This document shows positions 18,348-27,231 of a stretch of 64,000 nt of DNA, piece after piece. A program made the position numbers and the translations under genes. Source of the stretch: Halomonas litopenaei (GTDB taxonomy: Bacteria; Pseudomonadota; Gammaproteobacteria; Pseudomonadales; Halomonadaceae); assembly GCF_017303055.1 (NCBI RefSeq), contig NZ_JAEKJT010000003.1:62001-126000 (forward strand), written 5' to 3'. Within the stretch, counting starts at the first letter, position 1, and every line of letters starts with the position of its first letter. The notes under the pieces were generated by a model. It saw nothing but the letters and a program-made list of their open reading frames with translations, ran no database searches and was not told where the DNA came from.

Positions 18348-19211
18348 ATGCGCAAGTCGCTACGTGCGCTGATCACCTTGATCGTGGTCGCCGTCGCCAT
18401 CGCCTGCGGACTATGGCTCTGGCATTACTACCTTTATACGCCCTGGACACGGGACGCCCGTATCGGCGCCGAGATCATCACCATTGCCCCCGATGTCTCC
18501 GGCCGTGTCACCGAGCTGGCCGTGGACGACAACGTTCGCGTGGACGCCGGACAGACCCTCTTTCGTATCGACCAGGCGCGCTATCAAGCGGCCTTCGACA
18601 AGGCCTCTGCCATCGTCGCCCAGCGCGAGGCGGAACTGGCGCTGCGTGAACATGAAGCGTCTCGTCGTGCGCAACTGAGCCGCCAGGCCATCAGTGCCGA
18701 AAACCAGGAGAGCGCCAATCGCAACCGGGATGTGGCCGCCGCCACCCTGGACCAGGCCCGCAGCGACCTGGCAAGCGCGCGTCTCGATCTGGAGCGCACC
18801 GACGTCACCGCCCCGGCGGCAGGGCATGTGCTGAACCTGCAGCTTGCCCAAGGCAACTACGTCACCCGTGGAACCGCCGTCATGGCCCTGGTGGTCGAAG
18901 GGTCCTACTATGTGACCGCCTACTTCGAAGAGACCAAACGCCCAGCGTTTGCGGTCGGGGATCCCGCCACGGTGATTCTGATGAGCGGAGATATCGAGCT
19001 GGCTGGCCACGTCGAGAGCATCGGCCGCGGGATTGCCGACGACAACACGGCGCCCAACAACCAGCTGCTGCCCCAGGTCGAGCCGACCTTCAGCTGGGTA
19101 CGCCTGGCACAACGCATTCCCGTGCGTATTGCCCTGGATGAGCTACCCGAAGGGCTTGAACTGAGCGCAGGCATGACCGCTACGGTACGCGTCCAGCAAG
19201 AGTCGCGCTGA
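18348..19211 (+). CDS. HlyD-family efflux adaptor (AaeA-like)
   Basis: Membrane fusion protein of 287 residues: an N-terminal membrane anchor (SLRALITLIVVAVAIACGLWL), the PWTRDARIGAEIITIAPDVSGRV motif typical of AaeA/EmrA-type adaptors, a central helical hairpin with about 60 residues of charged heptad-like sequence, then a lipoyl/barrel half closing the fold (VTAPAAGHVLNLQLAQGNYV). It would link the inner-membrane FUSC pump to an outer-membrane channel. It starts with no gap after the DUF1656 gene, and its TGA overlaps the next ATG by one base (TGATG). No TolC-like gene is in the window. Confidence 0.9.
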   Translation: MRKSLRALITLIVVAVAIACGLWLWHYYLYTPWTRDARIGAEIITIAPDVSGRVTELAVDDNVRVDAGQTLFRIDQARYQAAFDKASAIVAQREAELALREHEASRRAQLSRQAISAENQESANRNRDVAAATLDQARSDLASARLDLERTDVTAPAAGHVLNLQLAQGNYVTRGTAVMALVVEGSYYVTAYFEETKRPAFAVGDPATVILMSGDIELAGHVESIGRGIADDNTAPNNQLLPQVEPTFSWVRLAQRIPVRIALDELPEGLELSAGMTATVRVQQESR

Positions 19212-21385
19212 TGCCGTTCTCTGTGTGGTGGCACGCCTATCTGACGCCGCCGGCCAGCGCGGTCAAGTTTGCCATCAAGGCGACGCTGGCCATGTTGCTG
19301 GCTCTGTATATCGCGCTCTGGTGCGACCTCGACCGCCCCTACTGGGCACTGATCTCCGCCGCCTTTCTGCAGATTCGACCCATGAGCGGCATGGTCCTTG
19401 AAAAAGGTATCAGTCAGCTCAGCGGCACCCTCATCGGCTGCGTCGCCGGCATCGCCATCATGGCTGCCTTTGTTCAGGCCCCCACGCCAGCCCTGGTGTG
19501 CCTGACGCTGTGGATTTCCGTATGTGCCTACGCTGCCTCGTTGACCCGCAACAACGCGTCCTACGGCTGCATCATGGCGGCAGTCACCGCCATGTTGATC
19601 GTGATCATCACCGCCAGTGCCCCCGGGGGGCTGTTCGCGATTGCCGTTGCACGCCTGTCGGAACTGGCCCTGGGCGCCATTTGCGCCACCCTGGTCAGTG
19701 CCCTGTTGTGGCCGATCCAGGTACGCGACCACCTGGCCGACCTGGCTGACCAGGTGGTCAATCATGCCTTTCTCCATGGTGCCCTGCGCCTCAACAACAG
19801 CGACGACATCGGCGCCTTGCAGTCCACCCTGACCGCCACCCTGACGCCACTGACCCAGCTTGAGACTGACAGTCAGGCGGCACGTTATGAAGGCCCGGAG
19901 GGCAGTGGACGTATTCGCGCCAGCCATGTGCTGACACGTCGCACCTCACGCCTGCTGGCCATCCTGCATGCCCTGCAGCAGCTGCTGCGCTACCACGGCG
20001 ATCGGCTGCCCGCCGAGACCCGCCAGCTGGCCCGGGACATGGCGGAAGGTCTGCGTCTTAGCGCCGAGGGGCAAGGGGTGAGCCAGGCCCGTGAGCGCCT
20101 GCTGCAACTTCGCCACCGCGCCCTCAAGTGCGTCGAGCACGGCATCGACAAAGGCGGCACTTGTCGCGGCGCTGTTGATGGCACGTCTCTCAACACGTCT
20201 GACAGCACGTCTGGCGTCACTTCCAGCCCCCCTTCCGGACCTGCTGGTGAGCATCTCGATCCGGCCACGACCGGGGACCGTGACGGCGCCGAGGCCCTGC
20301 TACAGCTACGTCTCAATATGGGCATGCGCGAAGCCCTGGGCCATGCGCTGGTCATCCTCGATGCGCGTGAGGCCATTCATACCCCTGGCAAACGCCGACT
20401 GAAGGCACCCGCCCTGGCGTGGCACAGGGACCACCTGGCAGCAGCCCTGAATGGCCTGCGGGCAGGACTGGTGTTCGCCCTGCTGGCGACCTTCTGGCGC
20501 TACACCGCCTGGGACAATGGCCAGGTCGCGATGCTGGTCGGCACCCTGTTCTCGGCGTTCTTCGCCACTCGCGACAACCCTGCCATGGTCGCCGCGACCT
20601 TCCTCAAGGGCATGCTGGCGGCCATACCGAGTGCCTTCCTGTTCGGACACGTGCTGCTGGCCCAGGCCAACGACATCGTGACCCTGGCGCTGGTCTTCAT
20701 GCCTCCACTGTTCGTCGGGCTGCTCGGTGCCGCCAATCCGCGGCTGATGGGATACTGCCTGGCCTTCACCATCGGCAACATCCTGTTGACCATGCCCGGC
20801 AATGGCATGGATCTCACGTTCGATGGTTTTCTCAACCGCGCCATTGCACTGGTGATCGGCCTCTCCACCGTGGTCACGGCGTTTCGCCTGTTGCCGGGCC
20901 TCCCCCTGGCGGTGCGCAAGCGCCGCCTGGTGAAAGCAACGGTCAGCGACCTGCATCGCCTATGGCAAAGACCGCCTCACCAGGCAGAAACGCGCTTTGG
21001 TGGTACCATGGCCGACCGCCTGCTGAGTCTCGCCCGGCATGACGATGCGCTCCCGGAACAGCGGCGCTATCTGCTATCGCTGGGGCTGGTCGGCCTGGAC
21101 CTGGGCTACGCCAGCCTGCACCTGAGGCGCCGCCTCGGCGAACAGGCAACCCCTATACGACAGGCGCTCGACCGCTTTGCCGCAGCCTTGGCAGACGACT
21201 ACGGCGCCAGTGCCCGGGGCGAGCCACCCGAACATATGCGTGCTACCGGCGAGCAGCTGCTCGAGGCACTGGAACAGCACGGCAATGATCCCGTGGAACA
21301 ACGCCTGACCGCGGGCTTGATCGAAAGACTGACCATGTCGCTTGAACGCCAGGCCGAGCGCTCGCGCCTGGCGCGTGAGCGCTGA
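19211..21385 (+). CDS. FUSC-family efflux pump (AaeB-like)
   Basis: Inner-membrane protein of 724 residues with two hydrophobic blocks: about residues 15-175 and 415-565, each with several membrane segments, joined by a large cytoplasmic region. The first block includes DRPYWALISAAFLQIRPMSGMVLEKGISQLSGTLIG, characteristic of the aromatic acid exporter (AaeB/YccS/FUSC) families. It would expel aromatic carboxylic acids or similar compounds using the adaptor encoded upstream. In the cytoplasmic linker, near residues 318-350, a Thr/Ser/Asp-rich low-complexity stretch (LNTSDSTSGVTSSPPSG) looks like recent expansion. Substrate is inferred from the family. Confidence 0.88.
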   Translation: MPFSVWWHAYLTPPASAVKFAIKATLAMLLALYIALWCDLDRPYWALISAAFLQIRPMSGMVLEKGISQLSGTLIGCVAGIAIMAAFVQAPTPALVCLTLWISVCAYAASLTRNNASYGCIMAAVTAMLIVIITASAPGGLFAIAVARLSELALGAICATLVSALLWPIQVRDHLADLADQVVNHAFLHGALRLNNSDDIGALQSTLTATLTPLTQLETDSQAARYEGPEGSGRIRASHVLTRRTSRLLAILHALQQLLRYHGDRLPAETRQLARDMAEGLRLSAEGQGVSQARERLLQLRHRALKCVEHGIDKGGTCRGAVDGTSLNTSDSTSGVTSSPPSGPAGEHLDPATTGDRDGAEALLQLRLNMGMREALGHALVILDAREAIHTPGKRRLKAPALAWHRDHLAAALNGLRAGLVFALLATFWRYTAWDNGQVAMLVGTLFSAFFATRDNPAMVAATFLKGMLAAIPSAFLFGHVLLAQANDIVTLALVFMPPLFVGLLGAANPRLMGYCLAFTIGNILLTMPGNGMDLTFDGFLNRAIALVIGLSTVVTAFRLLPGLPLAVRKRRLVKATVSDLHRLWQRPPHQAETRFGGTMADRLLSLARHDDALPEQRRYLLSLGLVGLDLGYASLHLRRRLGEQATPIRQALDRFAAALADDYGASARGEPPEHMRATGEQLLEALEQHGNDPVEQRLTAGLIERLTMSLERQAERSRLARER

Positions 21386-21415
21386 CCTCCCCAACCTCCA
21401 GGAGATTGCGCTTCC

Positions 21416-22291
21416 ATGTTTGCCGAACTCTTTGCGGTAATGGCCCCGGTCATCACCGGAGCAGGCCTCGGGTTCTTCTGGATTCGACGCGGCTTCGACT
21501 ACCCGGTGGCCTTCGTGACCAAGCTGGTGTTCAACATCGGCACCCCGTCGCTGGTCATCGCCTCTCTGGCCGGCGCCGACATCGACGCGTCGAGCTTTGG
21601 CCGAACGATGCTGGCGGCCGCGCTGGTGCTGTGCGCCATGGCCGCCCTGACCTTCCTGCTGGCCGTCATCCTGCGTCGGGACTGGCGCGTGCTGCTGGCG
21701 CCCACCATGTACCCAAATACCGGCAACATGGGGTTGCCGGTCGTGCTCTACGCCTTTGGCCAGGCAGGCTTTGCCTTCGGCATCACCGTGATGGTCACGG
21801 TCTCGCTGTTCCAATTCACCCTGGGCACGATGCTGGCCAGCCGTGGCAATCCCTTCAAGTCATTGATCAAGACCCCAACCGTCTACGCCATCCTGATCTC
21901 GATGGCCTTGCTGTTCACGGACACCCAGCTGCCGCTGTGGCTGCAGAACAGCGTTGACCTTATCTCTGGCTTCACCGTGCCATTGATGCTGATCACCCTG
22001 GGGGTATCCCTGGCCAGTATTCAGGTCAGAAGCCTGCGTTCAGGGGTCTGGTTCAGCCTGCTGCGGATTCCGATGGCGGCCGGGGTGGCCTGGGGTGTGG
22101 GTACCTGGCTATCGCTGCCCCCCACCGCCCTTGCCATTCTGGTCGTGCAGATGAGCATGCCGGTAGCAGTGTTCAACTACCTGTTTGCCCAGAAGTCCCA
22201 ACGCGAACCCGCCTACGTGGCCAGCCTGGTGTTCTGCTCCACCCTGCTATCCTTGATCTATCTGCCGGCACTGCTGGCATTGCTGTTGTAG
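21416..22291 (+). CDS. AEC-family transporter
   Basis: A 291-residue membrane protein of the auxin efflux carrier (AEC) family, with about ten hydrophobic segments arranged as two halves. Family landmarks are APVITGAGLGFFWIRRGFDY near the start, the NIGTPSLVIASL region and the PNTGNMGLPVVLYAFG loop, a conserved AEC signature. AEC members move organic acids such as malate or malonate. ATG 21416 follows CCAGGAG. It lies 30 bases after the pump gene and could be in the same transcript. Substrate unknown. Confidence 0.85.
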   Translation: MFAELFAVMAPVITGAGLGFFWIRRGFDYPVAFVTKLVFNIGTPSLVIASLAGADIDASSFGRTMLAAALVLCAMAALTFLLAVILRRDWRVLLAPTMYPNTGNMGLPVVLYAFGQAGFAFGITVMVTVSLFQFTLGTMLASRGNPFKSLIKTPTVYAILISMALLFTDTQLPLWLQNSVDLISGFTVPLMLITLGVSLASIQVRSLRSGVWFSLLRIPMAAGVAWGVGTWLSLPPTALAILVVQMSMPVAVFNYLFAQKSQREPAYVASLVFCSTLLSLIYLPALLALLL

Positions 22292-22348
22292 CGTCTGTCG
22301 AGGCAGCGGTGCTGTCGGAGCCAGGCATCTTGATCAACGGGAGACTGC

Positions 22349-23491
22349 ATGATCCGCCGCCTTATCCTGACTCTGTCATTGACCGCAACGGCCCCATCCG
22401 TCTGGGCGGAACCGCCGCCGACCGAAGTGCCCGGGCTCTACCATCCGGTGGCACTGGAAGTGATCACGGACGCGCTGGATACCCCCTGGTCGCTGACGTT
22501 CCTGCCGGATGGACGCCTGCTGGTCGGGGAGCAGCACGGCTCGCTCGCCCTGATCGACGACGGCCAGGTCGACACGTTGACGGGGCTGCCCGAGGTGTCG
22601 ACCCAGGGACAAGGCGGGCTCTTCGACCTGGCCCTGCACCCGGACTATGGCGACGGCGTCCACGACTGGCTCTACTTTGCCTGGGCGCGTCCCGCCCAGA
22701 CAGACGACTCCCAGGATGAAGGCGCCGAGGGCGATGCCACCGCTGTGTCTCGCGTGTGGTGGGACGGTGAAAGGCTCGGCCGCGTCGAGCCGGTATTCGT
22801 GCAGAACCGATTTTCTCGACCTGGACGTCACTACGGGGGCAGGCTGCTGTTCGATCGTCAGGGTCTGCTGTGGCTCAGCATCGGCGACCGTGGCGATGGC
22901 GAGCGGGCACAAGATGCGCGAGACCATGCCGGCAGCCTGTTGCGCATGACAGCGGAGGGCGCGCCAGCCACTGACAACCCTGCTATCGAAGGCGCGGCAG
23001 CGGAACTCTACTCCCTCGGTCATCGCAACCCCCAGGGGCTGGCCCTGGCCGCCGATGGTCGCCTGTGGGCCACCGAACATGGTCCTCGTGGCGGTGATGA
23101 GCTCAACCTCATCCAGCCTGGCGAGAATTATGGCTGGCCGGACGTCACCCGTGGTCGCGACTACGCCACCAACCTGCCACTGGGCGTGGACAGCGCACCG
23201 GGCAAGCGCGACCCGCTGCACGTGTTCGAAGGGCGCTTCGCGCCTTCGGGCCTGGCCGTGGTGAGCGGCAATGAGTTTGCGGACTGGCAAGGTGACCTGC
23301 TGGCCGGAGGCCTTCGCAGCGAACGCCTGGTGAGACTGCGTTTCGACGCCGATCAGTTGATCGAAAGAGAGGTCATTCTCGACGGCGAAGTGGGACGAAT
23401 ACGCGACGTCAGGGTGGGTCCCGAAGGGGCCGTCTACCTGTTGACCGACGCCAACCCGGGGCGCCTGATCCGACTCTCACGGGCTCGCTGA
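22349..23491 (+). CDS. PQQ-dependent aldose sugar dehydrogenase, YliI/Asd-like
   Basis: A 380-residue periplasmic protein with a signal peptide (to about VWAEPP) and a six-bladed propeller of the soluble glucose dehydrogenase family. Visible markers are LDTPWSLTFLPDGRLLVGEQHG, TQGQGGLFDLALHPDY, GGRLLFDRQGLLWLSIGDRG and the LGHRNPQGLAL block, where the conserved His/Arg belong to the cofactor site in YliI. It would oxidise aldoses to lactones using PQQ and calcium. An acidic insertion (DDSQDEGAEGD) in the first third is common in halophile proteins. No PQQ synthesis genes are in the window. It stands alone. Confidence 0.87.
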   Translation: MIRRLILTLSLTATAPSVWAEPPPTEVPGLYHPVALEVITDALDTPWSLTFLPDGRLLVGEQHGSLALIDDGQVDTLTGLPEVSTQGQGGLFDLALHPDYGDGVHDWLYFAWARPAQTDDSQDEGAEGDATAVSRVWWDGERLGRVEPVFVQNRFSRPGRHYGGRLLFDRQGLLWLSIGDRGDGERAQDARDHAGSLLRMTAEGAPATDNPAIEGAAAELYSLGHRNPQGLALAADGRLWATEHGPRGGDELNLIQPGENYGWPDVTRGRDYATNLPLGVDSAPGKRDPLHVFEGRFAPSGLAVVSGNEFADWQGDLLAGGLRSERLVRLRFDADQLIEREVILDGEVGRIRDVRVGPEGAVYLLTDANPGRLIRLSRAR

Positions 23492-23547
23492 GGCCCCCTG
23501 CCACAAGGCCCACAGCCCGTCGCGAAAAGCCACAAAACTTCCTCGCT

Positions 23548-23568
23548 CCCATGCCTAAACGGCATGGG
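23548..23568. repeat. Inverted repeat before the betaine ABC operon
   Basis: CCCATGCC (23548-23555) TAAAC GGCATGGG (23561-23568), a perfect 8-bp stem. CCTCGCTCCCATGCCTAA (23541-23558) recurs in altered form as CCTCGCCCCCATGCTTAA (23625-23642). No T-run follows, so a terminator is uncertain; the 378-base gap 23492-23869 also offers TTGAAT(17)TAGGGT at about 23644 as a weak promoter for proV. Confidence 0.45.
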
Positions 23569-23869
23569 TGGCGATAGCTCTCATGCACAACCCCTTGCCC
23601 TGCGCGAGATTGCTTTCAAGCACTCCTCGCCCCCATGCTTAATTTGAATGATCTTTCAAAGACCTTTAGGGTATTGCACTTTTCTGCGCCTCAACGGTGA
23701 AAGATGGCATGCTTTCACCCAGCGTGGCTGCGGCAGGGAAAGCCGCAGCCCCGAGGCCTAGCTTCCAGCATTGGACGATGAACGCCGACGCCAACGACCG
23801 CATGACGTCGACCTTCATCGTTCGAGCGCCTGGGAGCCAACACGTCACCTGAAAAGGCATCCCGTACCC

Positions 23870-25072
23870 ATGAGCGATAACCGATCCGTCAAGATCAAGG
23901 TTCGCGGGCTGAGCAAGGTCTTCGGCGACCAGCCAAAGAAGGCGCTCAAGCTTCGCGACGAGGGACTCAAGCGTCCCGACATCCTCGAGAAAACCGGCCA
24001 GACGCTGGGCCTGTCGAACATCGACTTCGACGTCCATGAAGGTGAGCTGCTGGTCATCATGGGCCTGTCCGGCTCCGGCAAGTCCACCTTGATTCGCTGT
24101 CTGAACCGGCTGATCGAGCCGACCGAAGGTGAGATCGTCATCGATGGCGAAGATATTCCCCAGCTGTCCGACAAGGCGCTGCTGGAATGCCGTCGCAGGC
24201 ACTTTTCAATGGTGTTTCAGAACTTTGCTCTGTTTCCCCATCGCACGGTGCAGCAAAACGCCGAATTCGGCCTCGAGATTCGCGGCATCGACGCGGATAC
24301 CCGAGCCAAGACGGCCCGCGACGCCCTCTCCCAGGTTGGCCTCAAGGGCTGGGAGGATGCCTATCCCAATCAGCTGTCCGGGGGTATGCAGCAGCGGGTG
24401 GGCCTGGCCAGGGCACTGGCCAACGACGCCAGCGTGCTGCTGATGGACGAGGCCTTCTCGGCGCTGGATCCGTTGATTCGCAAGGACATGCAGCAGGAGT
24501 TGCTGGAGCTTCAGCACCGCATGAAGAAGACCACCGTGTTCATCACCCATGACCTGGATGAGGCGCTGAACATCGGTGATCGCATCGTGCTGCTCAAGGA
24601 CGGTGAAGTGGTGCAGATCGGCACGCCCGAGGAAATCCTGACCAAACCCGCCGACGACTACGTGGAACGCTTTATTGAAGGCGTCGACATGTCGCGGGTA
24701 TTGACGGCATCCAGCGCCATGCGTCCGGTGCGTGCCACCGCGCGAGAAGATGATGGTCCGCGTACGGCGCTGCGCAAGATGAAAGAAAACGCCATGGACT
24801 CGATCTACGTCACCAGCCGAGACCGCAAGCTGATGGGGCTGGTCGAGGCAGACGCTGCCAACACGGCCATTCAAGCCGGTCAGGATCGTCTCGATGGTGT
24901 ACTCACGCAGGACTTCCGCACGGTGGGCCCCGACGAGCCGTTGCATAATCTCTTCGCCCTGTTCAACGAGAAGAGCTTCCCGATCGCCGTGATCGACGAC
25001 GAACGACGCCTGCTGGGCGTCGTCGTCAAGGGCGCGGTACTGGATGAACTGGCACAGGCAGGAGATCAATAA
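23870..25072 (+). CDS. proV: Glycine betaine/proline ABC transporter ATPase (ProV-like)
   Basis: ATPase of an osmoprotectant importer, 400 residues. Walker A GLSGSGKS is at about 65-72, preceded by the ProV-type N-terminal helix with LSKVFGDQPKKALKL; the signature reads LSGGMQQRVGLARAL (169-183), with MQQRVG specific to the betaine/choline class, and Walker B VLLMDEAFSALDPLIR. The last 130 residues form two CBS domains, which in OpuA sense ionic strength. ATG 23870 matches the family start; a weak AAAAGG lies 12 bases upstream. The TAA overlaps the proW ATG by one base. Betaine is the likely main substrate but ectoine or choline cannot be excluded. Confidence 0.92.
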   Translation: MSDNRSVKIKVRGLSKVFGDQPKKALKLRDEGLKRPDILEKTGQTLGLSNIDFDVHEGELLVIMGLSGSGKSTLIRCLNRLIEPTEGEIVIDGEDIPQLSDKALLECRRRHFSMVFQNFALFPHRTVQQNAEFGLEIRGIDADTRAKTARDALSQVGLKGWEDAYPNQLSGGMQQRVGLARALANDASVLLMDEAFSALDPLIRKDMQQELLELQHRMKKTTVFITHDLDEALNIGDRIVLLKDGEVVQIGTPEEILTKPADDYVERFIEGVDMSRVLTASSAMRPVRATAREDDGPRTALRKMKENAMDSIYVTSRDRKLMGLVEADAANTAIQAGQDRLDGVLTQDFRTVGPDEPLHNLFALFNEKSFPIAVIDDERRLLGVVVKGAVLDELAQAGDQ

Positions 25073-25911
25073 TGGCGATCGAGATTCCTCGCATTCCCCT
25101 CGGAGACTGGATCGAGACTGGGCTGAACTGGCTGACCACAGAGTATTCTGGTGTCACCCGCGGCATCTCGCGATTCACCCAGACCGGTATTGACGGTCTC
25201 AACGATGCACTGATGTGGCTTCCCGACTGGGCTCTGCTGGTGATCATCGCAGGCCTGTGCTGGAAACTGGCCAGCCCGCGCCTTGCCATCGGTGCGGTGA
25301 TTGGCCTGGGACTCATCTGGGACCTGGGCCTCTGGGATCCGATGATCGAGACCCTGACGCTGGTGGTGATCGCCACCCTGGTCGCCGTGATCATCGCACT
25401 GCCCGTGGGCATCGCCGCAGCGCTATCAGACAGGCTGTACCGAGCGATCATGCCGATTCTGGACTTCATGCAGACGATGCCGGCCTTCGTCTACCTGATT
25501 CCGGCTATCCCCTTCTTCGGCATCGGCTCGGTGTCCGCGATCTTTGCCACGGTCATCTTCTCGATGCCCCCGGCGATCCGTTTCACCACTCTGGGTATCC
25601 GCCAGGTGCCGGTGGAGCTGATCGAAGCCGCGGACGCCTATGGCGCCACCCGAGGCCAGAAGCTGTTCAAGGTTCAGCTGCCGCTGTCCCTGCCGACCGT
25701 GATGGCCGGCATCAACCAGACCATCATGCTGGCCCTGTCCATGGTCGTCATTGCGGCCATGATCGGCGCCGACGGTCTGGGTAGCGAAGTCTGGCGCGCG
25801 ATCCAGCGCCTGCGCCCGGGTGACGGCTTCGAGGCTGGCATCGCCGTGGTCATTCTGGCGATGTTGCTCGACCGTCTGACCCAGTCACTGCGCAAGGAAC
25901 GCAAGCAGTAA
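25072..25911 (+). CDS. proW: Glycine betaine ABC transporter permease (ProW-like)
   Basis: A 279-residue inner-membrane permease with about six hydrophobic segments after an amphipathic start (IPLGDWIETGLNWLTTEYSG). Signature text includes MPILDFMQTMPAFVYLIPAIPFFGIG and the permease-ATPase coupling EAA loop ELIEAADAYGATRGQKLFKVQLPLS, standard in ProW/OpuAB. The gene begins on the last base of the proV stop and is followed after 144 bases by the binding protein gene. Confidence 0.93.
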   Translation: MAIEIPRIPLGDWIETGLNWLTTEYSGVTRGISRFTQTGIDGLNDALMWLPDWALLVIIAGLCWKLASPRLAIGAVIGLGLIWDLGLWDPMIETLTLVVIATLVAVIIALPVGIAAALSDRLYRAIMPILDFMQTMPAFVYLIPAIPFFGIGSVSAIFATVIFSMPPAIRFTTLGIRQVPVELIEAADAYGATRGQKLFKVQLPLSLPTVMAGINQTIMLALSMVVIAAMIGADGLGSEVWRAIQRLRPGDGFEAGIAVVILAMLLDRLTQSLRKERKQ

Positions 25912-25925
25912 GGGCTGGCAGCGAC

Positions 25926-25963
25926 GGATGGGGCACGGCCGTTGACGCCCGCGCGCCCCATCC
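25926..25963 (+). other. Intercistronic hairpin between proW and proX
   Basis: GGATGGGGC (25926-25934) pairs perfectly with GCCCCATCC (25955-25963) around a GC-rich 20-base loop. It has no T-run. Structures here often shield a binding-protein message or set its ratio to the permease; that role is inferred. Confidence 0.5.
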
Positions 25964-26055
25964 ATTTGCAAGATGCCACCGCCTGCTTCAGGCTTTAACA
26001 GCTTGGAAACACGGCTGATGGAACCTGTTTCACTCATCGCAAGGAGAGTCACCGC

Positions 26056-26910
26056 ATGTCACTGAAGGCAACCCGTACCCTCGGCCTGGCGCTGGCCGTC
26101 AGCGCCGTCGCCACTGGCGTGAACGCTCAGGACAAGGGCTCCGTGCACCTGGCCTACGTGGAGTGGTCCTCCACTGTCGCCTCTACCAACGTGGTTCGTG
26201 CCGTACTGGAACAGGCCGGCTACGAGGTCGAAACGTCCGCTTTGTCCGCCGCCGCCATGTGGCAGTCCGTCGCCAGCGGCGACGCTGATGCACTGCTGGC
26301 CGGCTGGCTGCCGACCACCCATGAGGACTACTACGCTCGCCTCAAGGACCAACTGGTCGATGCAGGGGTCAACCTCGACGGCACCAAGCTCGGCCTGGTG
26401 GTCCCGGCGGACGCGGATATCAGTTCCATTGACGAGCTGAACGACCACGCTGACGAATTCAATGGCGAGATCATTGGTATCGATCCCGGCGCGGGCCTGA
26501 TGCGTCTGACCGAGGAAGTGGTCGATGCCTATGATCTCGATCTGGACCTGCGCACCGGCAGCGGCGCCACGATGACGGCGGCGCTGGGCAGTGCCATCGA
26601 CCGCGGCGAGCCCATCGTGGTGACCTCCTGGACACCGCACTGGATGTTCGCCCGCTGGGATCTCAAGTATCTCGACGACCCGCAGGGCGTCTACGGTGGT
26701 GCCGAGCAGATTCACACCATCGTTCGCCAGGGGCTCGAGGACGACATGCCGGAGGCCTACTCGATTCTCGAAAACTTCGAGTGGACCCCGGAAATGATGG
26801 GCGAAGTCATGCTGATGAATCAGGAAGACGACGCCGACCCCTATGAAAATGCCAAGCAGTGGGTCGAGAACCATCCGGACGTCGTCAAGGAGTGGCTGGG
26901 CGAAGCCTGA
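26056..26910 (+). CDS. proX: Glycine betaine-binding periplasmic protein (ProX/OpuAC-like)
   Basis: A 284-residue binding protein with a signal peptide (LGLALAVSAVATGVNAQDK). The mature part is OpuAC-like: VHLAYVEWSSTVASTNVVRAVLEQAGYEV, a Trp-rich pocket with DALLAGWLPTTHEDYY, and GEPIVVTSWTPHWMFARWDLKYLDDP, where the aromatic residues should form the box that holds trimethylammonium groups. The protein is rich in Asp and Glu, normal for a periplasmic protein in a salt-tolerant host. AAGGAG sits upstream of the ATG. It completes a proV-proW-proX transporter. Confidence 0.93.
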   Translation: MSLKATRTLGLALAVSAVATGVNAQDKGSVHLAYVEWSSTVASTNVVRAVLEQAGYEVETSALSAAAMWQSVASGDADALLAGWLPTTHEDYYARLKDQLVDAGVNLDGTKLGLVVPADADISSIDELNDHADEFNGEIIGIDPGAGLMRLTEEVVDAYDLDLDLRTGSGATMTAALGSAIDRGEPIVVTSWTPHWMFARWDLKYLDDPQGVYGGAEQIHTIVRQGLEDDMPEAYSILENFEWTPEMMGEVMLMNQEDDADPYENAKQWVENHPDVVKEWLGEA

Positions 26911-26951
26911 GCCCACTTTACCGTGTTGCGTCACTCCGACGCGGCCGTTTT

Positions 26952-26975
26952 CAGGGGTGCCCCAGGGCGCCCCTG
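26952..26975 (+). terminator. Hairpin after proX
   Basis: CAGGGGTGCC (26952-26961) pairs with GGCGCCCCTG (26966-26975) with one G-U pair and a 4-base loop, 41 bases after the proX stop. Only CTGTCGTTG follows, so termination would be weak. The remaining gap to the BCCT gene (26976-27231) shows no gene. Confidence 0.45.
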
Positions 26976-27231
26976 CTGTCGTTGATGTCCTCCACGCTGT
27001 CGTCGCGGGAACGCTCTACAGCCGCGGAATGTGACATGCTTGTGGCAGCATTGGCAGCGCGTCCTCGGCCCCTGCCGTTGAAGATGCCGCTGGCAAGCGC
27101 CTTCAGACAGGCCACACTTCAGGCAGGCACGGCCAACAGACTGGCACAACAAACGAGCAACGAGTGACAGCAGCATGGCTTGACGGCAGCAACACTTTGC
27201 ACCTCATCTTCAAACGCAAGGGAGATCGCAC

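Noticed and set aside
27103..27167. Short frame before the BCCT carrier as a leader peptide
   Set aside because: No ribosome site near its start and no coupling to the BCCT GTG start.
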